The notes below the pieces were generated by a model. It was given only the letters and a program-made list of their open reading frames with translations, had not been told where the DNA came from and made no database searches. This document shows, piece by piece, positions 1-6,761 of a DNA stretch of 64,000 bases. Made by a program: the position numbers and the translations under genes. How positions within the stretch are numbered: the stretch's first letter is position 1; the number at the start of each line of letters is the position of its first letter. The stretch is from assembly GCA_964561535.1 (NCBI GenBank), contig CAZLPZ010000002.1, positions 1 through 64,000 on the forward strand, in the 5' to 3' direction. Source of the DNA: CAZLPZ01 sp964561535. GTDB taxonomy: Bacteria; Pseudomonadota; Alphaproteobacteria; Micavibrionales; Micavibrionaceae.

Positions 1-40
1 CTGTAATGCCAAAGCCAATCAGTGTTAAAACATCCATCAT
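1..40 (-). CDS. N-terminus of an unidentified protein, cut by the window edge
   Basis: Only the first 13 codons are visible, reading MMDVLTLIGFGIT before the edge. The ATG at 40-38 shares its A with the TGA stop of the TetR gene, so the two are probably translationally coupled. The visible stretch is hydrophobic, which would fit a membrane protein. A transporter controlled by the adjacent TetR repressor is plausible but not shown. I do not recognise the family from so few residues. Confidence 0.5.
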   Translation of the reverse strand, partial: MMDVLTLIGFGIT

Positions 41-594
41 CACAATGATTTTTTACCCTCAACCAGCGCGTACAAAAGTTTAAGAATTTGTTTTCTCTTT
101 TTTTCGGTAAGCAAGGTAAATCCGAACGCCTTTGACATTTCAAAAGCGTCGATCACCAAAAGCGTAAGGGCAGCCTTTTCAAACCCGACCGATGTCTGAT
201 CCAGATTTTTGTAACGCTCTTCAACAATCTGTTGGATCTCTTTCATCATGGCGGGATTTTGGATCACAACAGGCAACAGCGAGACGCTGATCTGTTGATC
301 CTTATCATCCGCTTCAAGCGCACATTCAATCTCGGCCTTCAGTAAGCCATCAGGCGTTTTGCCATGCTTTTCCCAGCGCTCTTCAACTTTGCCAAGCTCC
401 TGGCGCATATAATGATCGACAAGACCCTGCAGCATCGATTCCTTGCTGGGGAAGTGGTAAAGAATGCCTCCGCGCGTGAGTCCTGACTTGGCAACAAGAT
501 TATCGTAGGTCAGCGCCCCAGCCCCTTCATCCCGCACGATATCCATCATGCAGCCCATCAGCCGTTCCCGCGCATTATCCTTATGTCTGGCCAT
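40..594 (-). CDS. TetR/AcrR family transcriptional regulator
   Basis: This 184-residue protein has a TetR N-terminal helix-turn-helix at about residues 29-60 (TYDNLVAKSGLTRGGILYHF), where the GxLYxHFxSKExL pattern is typical. The rest is an alpha-helical ligand-binding domain with a TetR_C-like character. It should act as a cytoplasmic repressor that releases DNA on binding a small molecule; the ligand cannot be read from sequence. It is divergent from the lipoprotein gene at 724 across a 129-bp gap and is coupled to a truncated gene at the window edge. Genes beside TetR regulators are often their targets, so both neighbours are candidates. The family call is firm and the targets are inference. 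Confidence 0.88.
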   Translation of the reverse strand: MARHKDNARERLMGCMMDIVRDEGAGALTYDNLVAKSGLTRGGILYHFPSKESMLQGLVDHYMRQELGKVEERWEKHGKTPDGLLKAEIECALEADDKDQQISVSLLPVVIQNPAMMKEIQQIVEERYKNLDQTSVGFEKAALTLLVIDAFEMSKAFGFTLLTEKKRKQILKLLYALVEGKKSL

Positions 595-646
595 TATTTT
601 TGCACCTTTAAAAAGAGGGATTGCGTTTAACCGATATTTATACTAT

Positions 647-660
647 ACCGTACATACTGT
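647..660. promoter_or_regulatory. Possible TetR operator
   Basis: An imperfect inverted repeat, ACCGTAC followed directly by ATACTGT (5 of 7 positions match between half sites), lies in the divergent gap between the TetR gene and the lipoprotein gene. Its size and place fit a TetR operator, but the symmetry is weak and the call is tentative. Confidence 0.25.
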
Positions 661-723
661 TAAGTAAAGGCTAAAAATGATCTTTTTCTGGTTTCTAAAC
701 TTGTCACAAATGAAAGATTGGCC

Positions 724-1359
724 ATGGATTATAAAAGTATGAGAATTTGTTCATTCTTCTGCGGAATGATAACAATATTTTTCCTTTCAGCCTGCGCCAG
801 CCAAGACATGACGCGCTCTGGGTATTTGACAAATTACGCTGGCTTGCAAAAGAAAGACGAAGATCGAAAAGAAGCCATCGCTGTCAATTCAACCGCCAAT
901 CTTTCGCAATATACCCATGCGATGATTATGCCGGTTGTTTACGCAGGAAAAAACACAAGCGGTGATGAGGGCACAGATTTTCAGAGGCTGTCGCAACTGA
1001 TGCAGCGGCAATTACAAGACAAATTCTCTAAGCGATTTGCACTGACTAACCAACCAGCACCCAATACCCTTATCGTGCGCGCTGCAATTACGGATGTCAC
1101 AAAAGCCAAGCCGGTGTTGAATACAATCACTACAGTTGGTTTAGCCGCTCCTTTTTTTAACGGCGGACTAAGTGGTGAGGCCGAATTGCTTGATGCCGTC
1201 TCCGGCGAACAGCTCCGCGCGATCACTTGGGCGGAGGAAGGCAGCGTATGGCGGCTCAGCCAAATGAAAGGGAGTTTTAGCCAGCTCGGACATGCCGAAT
1301 ACCTTACAGGTGTTTTTACCGATAGAATTTTTGCGATGACTGAAGCTAGCAAAGAATGA
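724..1359 (+). CDS. DUF3313-like lipoprotein
   Basis: The product has a lipoprotein signal peptide ending in a lipobox LSAC with the modified cysteine near residue 24 (FFLSACASQD). The mature part begins with SGYLTNYAGLQ, which resembles the start of DUF3313 proteins (SGFLSDYSxL), and total length is close to that family's usual 200-220 residues. I place the start at the ATG at 724; a TTG two codons earlier and an ATG at 739 are alternatives. It is probably anchored in a membrane facing the periplasm. Molecular function is unknown. It lies divergent from a TetR regulator, which may control it. The family assignment rests on recall of the N-terminal motif. Confidence 0.65.
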   Translation: MDYKSMRICSFFCGMITIFFLSACASQDMTRSGYLTNYAGLQKKDEDRKEAIAVNSTANLSQYTHAMIMPVVYAGKNTSGDEGTDFQRLSQLMQRQLQDKFSKRFALTNQPAPNTLIVRAAITDVTKAKPVLNTITTVGLAAPFFNGGLSGEAELLDAVSGEQLRAITWAEEGSVWRLSQMKGSFSQLGHAEYLTGVFTDRIFAMTEASKE

Positions 1360-1370
1360 ATTCCGTTGCG

Positions 1371-1490
1371 TTATTCATATTGATGTTGACGTGATAGCAA
1401 ACGGATTAAAATTTTCAGCACTATCTGCGCAACTTCATTGATCCGCTCATCGGTTGGCATCTCGTCTGCGTTGTTTTTGGCATCCATCAT
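1371..1490 (-). CDS. Small 39-residue ORF with a strong ribosome binding site
   Basis: This short frame reads MMDAKNNADEMPTDERINEV and ends in RLLSRQHQYE. A textbook Shine-Dalgarno sequence, AAGGAGGG, lies about 6 bases before the first ATG, which is the main support. It is the last frame of the minus-strand recombinase module, about 70 bp past the HTH gene. The peptide is acidic at the start and amphipathic or basic at the end. I recognise no family. It could be a conserved accessory peptide of the module or a chance frame. Confidence 0.5.
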   Translation of the reverse strand: MMDAKNNADEMPTDERINEVAQIVLKILIRLLSRQHQYE

Positions 1491-1559
1491 CAAGCCCTCC
1501 TTGTTGGCTTGATGATCTGGTATGCAAAGATTTAAGAAGACGACGAGTGTTCGAACAAT

Positions 1560-1988
1560 TTAGGCAGGTTCATTAAACCCAAATTGTGCGCGCTGCTCTT
1601 TCCATGAAATCGGAAACCCGCGCACAACATTCTGAAGCGTCAGCGTGCGTGGTTGCTTACCATCCAATATGGCTTCCACAATATCAGGGGCGAGCATGGT
1701 GAGGCGCATTAGGCGATAAACATGCGTGACTTCAGCATTCTCACGCTTGGCGACATCTTTGGGGCTGGCGCAAATGCCCTGATCAATCAGTTCCTGCCAC
1801 TGAAAGGCTTTCACCAGCGCATTGACAAAAGATTGATCGGGCTTTGACGCACGTAAATCTTCCTCATGCGGCAAGGCCAGCATGCCGCGCGGGGCGATGA
1901 TCATCTTGCGTCCGCTACGCCGCTTGAAGTGAACCGGCAGCCGGATGGTCAGAATATTTTCTTCTTCGCTGAATTGTAGGCGCATCAT
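1560..1988 (-). CDS. HTH protein associated with a serine recombinase
   Basis: The protein of about 142 residues has a basic N-terminal half and a ParB/RepB-like helix-turn-helix region near residues 75-110 (GICASPKDVAKRENAEVTHVYRLMRLTMLAPDIVEAIL). This block is characteristic of small proteins encoded directly after large serine recombinases in alphaproteobacteria. It overlaps the 3' end of the recombinase gene by 74 bp in another frame, which supports coupled expression. The start may be the second ATG (1985). A role as DNA-binding partner or directionality factor of the recombinase is inference. Confidence 0.65.
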   Translation of the reverse strand: MMRLQFSEEENILTIRLPVHFKRRSGRKMIIAPRGMLALPHEEDLRASKPDQSFVNALVKAFQWQELIDQGICASPKDVAKRENAEVTHVYRLMRLTMLAPDIVEAILDGKQPRTLTLQNVVRGFPISWKEQRAQFGFNEPA

Positions 1989-3342
1989 TTCCTCCTTCCT
2001 TGTGCTGGCTGATCAAGGTCATGAACCCATCAAGCCGCAGATCAATCCTGACCTCATCGGTGCTGACATCCACTTTTTTGACCAGTAATTCGGCAATGCG
2101 CTGCTGCTCCAGCGCGGTCATCGCCTTCCAAAATCCATCAAAATCTTTGAGTTGTTGGCGTAGTTCTTCAAATCCGAAGTCCGTGATATTGGTATCTGTC
2201 ATCAGTTTTTGAATACGGGTGAGGATTTCAGGGGACTGGATAAGGGATCGCAGCTGCGCCACCACCAGCGCATCAAGTTCGGCCATCGGCACGCTACCCA
2301 CACGGCAAACATCATAAGATTTACGGTTGGCGGTGGTAGATGTGTAATAGCGATACAGACGATTATCTTTCTTGGCAGCGGTTGCCGTCATCGCCGCATC
2401 ACAGCAGGTGCATTTGACCAACCCGCGCAACAGAGCTGGATTTTTATTCTTGGTGTAATTACCCCGCGCAACGGGACATTCCTTAAATGTCTCTTGCACT
2501 TTATCAAACAGCTCTTGCGGAATAATCGCCTCGTGCTGACCTTCATAGATTTTACCCTTATGCTGTATCTTGCCGATATAGATGGGGTTTTTAAGAATGC
2601 GGTAGAGATATTGCTTATCCATTTCCTGCCCGCCGCGCTCATTGCCTGACCCGCTGATATAATATTTTGTGCGGATGCCTGCGATAGTCAGTTCTTCAAG
2701 CAGCCTGGTGATGGATTTGATCGTCACAAACCGTTCAAAAATGTGCTGCACGGTTTTGGCTTCCTCTGGCACGATATAAAGTTTGCGGCTTTCAACGCGA
2801 TAACCCAGCGGCAAGGCGCCGCCCATGAAGATGCCTTTTTGTTTGGAAAGCTCGAACTTGTCGAGAATGCGCTCACGGATCACTTCGCGTTCAAACTGTG
2901 CAAAGCTGAGCAGCATGTTGAGCATCAGCTTGCCCATGGGCTGACTGGTATCAAAATTCTGGGTGACGCTGACGAACTCAACGCCGTGTTTTTCAAACAC
3001 CTTGAGCAGATCGTAAAAATCCATCAGCGAGCGGCTGATGCGATCCACCTTATAGACGACCACAATATCGATGCGCCCGTTCTGGATGTCGTCCATCATG
3101 CGCTTGAGCGCAGGGCGCTCAATGTTCCCCCCTGAAAACCCACCATCGTCGTAATTTTCAGGAATGACACGCCAGCCGCTGTCAGCTTGGGAGAGAATGT
3201 AATTCTCCGCCCGCTCGCGCTGGGCTTGTAGTGTGTTGTGTTCTTTGTTCAGGCCTTCTTCATTCGATTTACGGGTGTAAATGGCGCAGCGTTTGAGCTC
3301 TGATCTATCAGCGGCGGGCTTTAACGACGGGCGGGATCTCAT
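1915..3342 (-). CDS. Large serine recombinase
   Basis: The 475-residue protein has the three-domain plan of large serine recombinases. A resolvase domain starts at about residue 17, with the catalytic serine in YTRKS (Ser26) and the VVYKVDRISRSLMDF motif further on. A recombinase domain covers about residues 175-280. A zinc beta-ribbon follows, with cysteines in VKCTCCDAAMT and DVCRVG. Such enzymes cut and rejoin short attachment sites through a 5'-phosphoserine intermediate to integrate or excise elements. It overlaps the DUF2924 gene by 4 bp and the HTH gene by 74 bp. No disruption is visible, so it is probably active. The extent of any element it mobilises is not clear here. Confidence 0.92.
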   Translation of the reverse strand: MRSRPSLKPAADRSELKRCAIYTRKSNEEGLNKEHNTLQAQRERAENYILSQADSGWRVIPENYDDGGFSGGNIERPALKRMMDDIQNGRIDIVVVYKVDRISRSLMDFYDLLKVFEKHGVEFVSVTQNFDTSQPMGKLMLNMLLSFAQFEREVIRERILDKFELSKQKGIFMGGALPLGYRVESRKLYIVPEEAKTVQHIFERFVTIKSITRLLEELTIAGIRTKYYISGSGNERGGQEMDKQYLYRILKNPIYIGKIQHKGKIYEGQHEAIIPQELFDKVQETFKECPVARGNYTKNKNPALLRGLVKCTCCDAAMTATAAKKDNRLYRYYTSTTANRKSYDVCRVGSVPMAELDALVVAQLRSLIQSPEILTRIQKLMTDTNITDFGFEELRQQLKDFDGFWKAMTALEQQRIAELLVKKVDVSTDEVRIDLRLDGFMTLISQHKEGGNDAPTIQRRRKYSDHPAAGSLQAA

Positions 3343-3779
3343 CGCTTGCTCCCACCGTTAAGGCCAAAGAATTCTGCACCGCTGCGGTTTACGCCCACAA
3401 TCTCGGAGGCGATGCCGCTCAAACTTCTGTAAACCCTGCCTTGATACTCAAACCCGCTGGTCACCACGGTCACATAGTGCGCCACACCATCATATTCCCG
3501 CATCAAGCGGGTGCCGACCGGCGGGCGGTTCTTCATGCGGAAGCTGCGCTTGGGTTTCAGCTTGGCGCCAGCGGCGAGATCCTTCAGCTGCTGGTGCACC
3601 TCTGGCTTCAGACCGCCATATTCAACTTCCTGCATCCGGTAGGCCAGCTTTTGTACCAGGGTGGCTTTGTTAAAGACGGGCGCTGGCTGGTTGAAATAGC
3701 TCTGCCACAAGGCCTTCAGTTCCTTCATGTCCTGATGGGGCAGTCCCGCGATTTGTTGCTCTAATCCATTGTTTTGCAT
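3339..3779 (-). CDS. DUF2924 family protein
   Basis: The 146-residue basic protein has the features of DUF2924: an N-terminal LKALWQSYFNQPAP motif (residues about 19-32), a central LAYRMQEVEYGGL segment and the C-terminal GTRLMREYDGVAHYVTV and YRSLSGIASEIVG pieces. The last part looks like a small DNA-binding fold. It is the first gene of the recombinase operon and overlaps the recombinase by 4 bp. DUF2924 proteins commonly accompany serine recombinases in alphaproteobacterial phages and islands. Function is unknown; a DNA-binding accessory role is inferred from this association. Confidence 0.8.
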   Translation of the reverse strand: MQNNGLEQQIAGLPHQDMKELKALWQSYFNQPAPVFNKATLVQKLAYRMQEVEYGGLKPEVHQQLKDLAAGAKLKPKRSFRMKNRPPVGTRLMREYDGVAHYVTVVTSGFEYQGRVYRSLSGIASEIVGVNRSGAEFFGLNGGSKR

Positions 3780-4123
3780 CGGTTTTCCTCACGTTTCGCA
3801 TACATGCTTCGGCTGGCCGAATAGTCCAGCGAAAAAATGCTCAAATGACTGGTATGCGAAGGGCGGGAAAAACGACGACGAGAGAGGAGTTTTTTTGCCG
3901 ATTGGGTAACCATGTGATGCTTAAAAACTCAAAAAATGTTCGGACAATCAAAGCCTTGATAATCAAGCACATGACAACCTGAAGGTCGTTTTGAAAAAGC
4001 CGTGAGGTTTTGAGCAGAATGCGCCCAAATACCCCCAAAAGGTCAAAAATAAGGAGGAGTCTGTGCAGAGGTTTGTGAACAGGTATCGCGCAAAAGCCCG
4101 CAGAATATGGGGTTTTTGAAATG
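3780..4123. other. Non-coding stretch between recombinase module and tRNA-fMet
   Basis: I see no gene I can support here. The minus-strand frame that crosses it runs through the tRNA terminator and has no family features. The stretch could contain the upstream promoter of the DUF2924 operon and an attachment site of the serine recombinase, but no repeat pair was found to define one. Confidence 0.4.
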
Positions 4124-4145
4124 CAAAAACCGCCCGAAGGCGGCT
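4124..4145 (-). terminator. Intrinsic terminator of tRNA-fMet
   Basis: On the minus strand CCGCC-TTCG-GGCGG is followed by TTTTT, starting about 27 bp past the tRNA 3' end. A 5-bp GC stem with a stable UUCG loop and a U tract is a standard rho-independent terminator. Confidence 0.85.
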
Positions 4146-4170
4146 TTAGCAAAGTTTATTTTGGTGTGAT

Positions 4171-4247
<77 letters not shown>

Positions 4248-4484
4248 CCACCATCAAAAATCCGGAAAGAACCAGAAAAAGATAAATCAATTCAGAAGGA
4301 AACTTCAAAAATCTTCTAAAATGTGCCTTCTTGTATCGCACTCGGGGACCTGATGCAAGGAAAAAGATTTAATGCCCTCAAATTCACCGCTTCGTGCCCA
4401 TTTAAACCCTATATTTTAACAACATGCCTGAGAACATTAGAAATCAGGCTCATATCCCATCCTATCCACTCTCAATCCATTATT

Positions 4485-4505
4485 TTATCCACAAAATTAT
4501 CCACA
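4485..4505 (+). promoter_or_regulatory. Pair of DnaA boxes upstream of mraZ
   Basis: TTATCCACA occurs twice in direct orientation (4485-4493 and 4497-4505), each a perfect match to the consensus DnaA box, 12 bp apart. A weaker copy CTATCCACT (7 of 9) is at 4462-4470. Their place about 200 bp before mraZ suggests DnaA input into the cluster's transcription. Confidence 0.7.
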
Positions 4506-4551
4506 GAAACATCAACGAAACAATCTAAATCTCCCCCTTGTTTCATTGACT

Positions 4552-4576
4552 TCCCATACCATCCCATGGTATCCCA
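4552..4576 (-). promoter_or_regulatory. MraZ operator with three TGGGA repeats
   Basis: Three TGGGA pentamers on the minus strand (TCCCA at 4552-4556, 4562-4566 and 4572-4576 on the plus strand) are separated by exactly 5 bp. This is the TGGGN-N5 array bound by MraZ in enterobacteria, located about 120 bp before the mraZ start, so autoregulation of the cluster is expected. Confidence 0.8.
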
Positions 4577-4696
4577 TATAGGACCATGCCATCGCGAGAT
4601 TCTCGCTTCTGATTCGATGGTTGACCAAAAGACATTTCGCCCAATTTACCCATAAAAATAAAATATTTTCAAAGCCTTAGCAAAAATTTCGAGATT

Positions 4697-5188
4697 ATGC
4701 CCCTATTTCTGTCCACCCACCAGAACAAGATCGATAAGAAAGGCCGCGTGTCTGTCCCCGCAACGTTTCGCGCGGCGCTTGCCACCCAACCCTTTCAAGG
4801 CATTGTATTATTTCGATCCACCAAGCATCCGTGCCTCGAGGGGTTTGATTATGACACAATGGCGGACCTCGCTCGGCGATTAGACCAATTTGACCTATTT
4901 TCAGATGATCAAGATGATCTAGCTGCGGCTATTTTTGGGGACAGCGTTCAACTTCCCTTTGACGGCGATGGTCGCATTGGCCTGCCCGACATACTTGCCT
5001 CCCATGCAGAACTAACAGATGAAGCTGCGTTCGTCGGCATGGGACAAAAATTCCAAATCTGGTCGCCACGTCTATTGAACGCTCGGCGCTATCAGGCATT
5101 TAATAATATTCGAACTAAAGGACTAACTCTACCCTCAGCAACGGCGATCCCACACGCAAAAATTTCAAAAGAAGGGGAGGCTCCATGA
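4697..5188 (+). CDS. mraZ: Transcriptional regulator MraZ
   Basis: The 163-residue protein has two SpoVT/AbrB-like DNA-binding repeats. The first carries HQNKIDKKGRVSVPATFR at about residues 8-25 and the second FDGDGRIGLPD near residue 95. MraZ is a ring-forming regulator that binds tandem repeats before its own gene and controls the dcw cluster. The matching TGGGN-N5 repeats are present upstream. It is the first gene of the cluster and overlaps rsmH by 4 bp. It is slightly longer than the common 143-152 residues, with a short extended C-terminus. Confidence 0.95.
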   Translation: MPLFLSTHQNKIDKKGRVSVPATFRAALATQPFQGIVLFRSTKHPCLEGFDYDTMADLARRLDQFDLFSDDQDDLAAAIFGDSVQLPFDGDGRIGLPDILASHAELTDEAAFVGMGQKFQIWSPRLLNARRYQAFNNIRTKGLTLPSATAIPHAKISKEGEAP

Positions 5189-6213
5189 CCCGCCCGCCCT
5201 CTTTTTCCTTCTCAACCGTTCATATTCCGGTTATGCGCGACGATGTCATTGGGGCACTTAGGCCCACAGCAGGCGAAACCTATATCGATGCAACATTCGG
5301 GGCAGGAGGGTATACAACGGCTCTGCTAAATGCATGCTCGGATACCCACGTCATCGCCTTTGATCGTGACCCGGATGCACATGAACGATTTAAAGCGATG
5401 CCCGAAAATTTACGCGCCCGCATGACATTTATTGACTCTCCCTTCTCTGCAATGGATGCACCTGCCAACATATCCGCTTACCCCAACGGTGTCGACGGTG
5501 TTATGTTTGATTTAGGTGTATCGTCACCCCAAATTGACACCGCTGAACGTGGGTTTTCATTTCGCCTGAATGGCCCACTTGATATGCGTATGGATCCACG
5601 TTGCGGTCAAAGTGCCGCTGATTTAGTAAACACATTATCCGAACGAGAGCTTGCAGATCTAATTTATCTTTATGGTGAAGAACGTAAATCACGCTCCATC
5701 GCACGCGCCATTATTGAAGAACGCAAAACTGTCGGCCCCATAACCACGACAGAAAACCTTGCAACCGTCATTCGTCGTGTGATCCGACCCTCTCCAAAAG
5801 ATACAACAGATCCCTGTACGCGGACATTCCAGGCATTACGCATTGCGGTAAATAGAGAACTCGATGAATTAAAAAATGGGCTACGCAGCGCAATTTCAGT
5901 GTTAAAACCAAACGGACGACTAATCGTTGTCAGTTTTCATTCTCTCGAAGATCGCATTGTCAAACAAATATTCATAAAACTTAGCGGCCTTGGCGCAAAC
6001 CCATCACGTCATGCGCCTAATGTCTTAACAATTGACCCAACCCCAAAAGGCCTTCCCCTCCTTCACCTTATGATGCGGCAAGCAGTTTTGGCATCTGAAT
6101 CAGAAACCCATGAAAATCCCCGAGCACGCTCGGCAAAAATGCGTGTAGCCATCCGTACGAACACTCCTCTTCCCGTTAATTTTAACAAAAATAATTTGGA
6201 AGAGTGGTCATGA
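5185..6213 (+). CDS. rsmH: 16S rRNA (cytosine(1402)-N(4))-methyltransferase RsmH
   Basis: The 342-residue enzyme methylates N4 of C1402 in the 16S rRNA P site with S-adenosylmethionine. Clear family motifs are the N-terminal HIPVMRDDVI, the SAM-binding YIDATFGAGGYTTALL (about residues 33-48), GVMFDLGVSSPQID, the RGFSFRLNGPLDMRMD segment and VVSFHSLEDRIVK near the C-terminus. The start overlaps mraZ by 4 bp and the stop overlaps ftsL by ATGA. Position two of the dcw cluster is its usual place. Length is slightly above the common 310-320 residues. Confidence 0.97.
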   Translation: MTRPPSFSFSTVHIPVMRDDVIGALRPTAGETYIDATFGAGGYTTALLNACSDTHVIAFDRDPDAHERFKAMPENLRARMTFIDSPFSAMDAPANISAYPNGVDGVMFDLGVSSPQIDTAERGFSFRLNGPLDMRMDPRCGQSAADLVNTLSERELADLIYLYGEERKSRSIARAIIEERKTVGPITTTENLATVIRRVIRPSPKDTTDPCTRTFQALRIAVNRELDELKNGLRSAISVLKPNGRLIVVSFHSLEDRIVKQIFIKLSGLGANPSRHAPNVLTIDPTPKGLPLLHLMMRQAVLASESETHENPRARSAKMRVAIRTNTPLPVNFNKNNLEEWS

Positions 6214-6761
6214 AAAAAAAATCATATGCACTCTTAACTTATGCACTTGCAGTTTTATTAGGAGTTGCCTTGTTTTTAACATCTGAACGCGTGCAACGCG
6301 CAGAACGTTTGTATAATGAAATACAAGAAAAACTCGTAACTGAAATTGAATCTTATCATATTTTACAAACCGAATGGACATATTTAAACCGACCAGATCG
6401 ATTGGAAGAATTAACGGCAACGCATTTAAAATTAACCCCTCTTAAACCAGAAACAACTTTAACATCAACCCTATCACTACCTATTCTTCAAGTCTCTGCT
6501 CATTCTGTTGCTATGATCCCAAAATCTCCTTCAACAATAAATACAATTGAATCAGCAGCGCATACACCCGATTCAACTCGCCATATAAATACAAAAATTT
6601 TAAAAATATCTAACAAAACAAACATAAATCTAACCAAAAAACAATTTGTTTCGAAACAAAAATTGAACACAATCAATCGGAATAAATCGACTGCAGCTGT
6701 AACATTTTATCAATATATGAACCAACCAACCTTATTATCTCCGAATGCGAGGGGTAAATGA
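6210..6761 (+). CDS. ftsL: Cell division protein FtsL-like
   Basis: A small bitopic membrane protein of 183 residues, assigned mainly by place between rsmH and ftsI. It has a short basic N-terminus (MKKKSYALL), one membrane segment at about residues 7-24 and a periplasmic coiled coil at 28-60 (RAERLYNEIQEKLVTEIESYHILQTEW) that ends in RPDRLEELTATHLKL, a motif common to FtsL. FtsL bridges FtsB and FtsQ in the divisome and activates FtsWI. The Thr/Asn/Lys-rich tail from about residue 75 makes it longer than typical FtsL (about 90-130 residues). The ATG at 6210 overlaps the rsmH stop. Confidence 0.85.
   Translation: MKKKSYALLTYALAVLLGVALFLTSERVQRAERLYNEIQEKLVTEIESYHILQTEWTYLNRPDRLEELTATHLKLTPLKPETTLTSTLSLPILQVSAHSVAMIPKSPSTINTIESAAHTPDSTRHINTKILKISNKTNINLTKKQFVSKQKLNTINRNKSTAAVTFYQYMNQPTLLSPNARGK

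Larger units (their letters stand above)
4258..4696. other. Leader region of the dcw cluster
   Basis: This 439-bp AT-rich stretch contains no gene I can support. It holds two DnaA boxes (4485-4505) and three MraZ boxes (4552-4576), described separately. The promoter of the dcw cluster should lie here, but I could not pick out a convincing -35/-10 pair. Confidence 0.7.

Noticed and set aside
3841..4152. Open frame of 103 codons on the minus strand
   Set aside because: It begins inside the terminator of tRNA-fMet and has no family features.
4323..4655. Open frame of 110 codons on the plus strand
   Set aside because: It covers the DnaA and MraZ boxes of the dcw leader, has no recognisable protein features and no good ribosome binding site.
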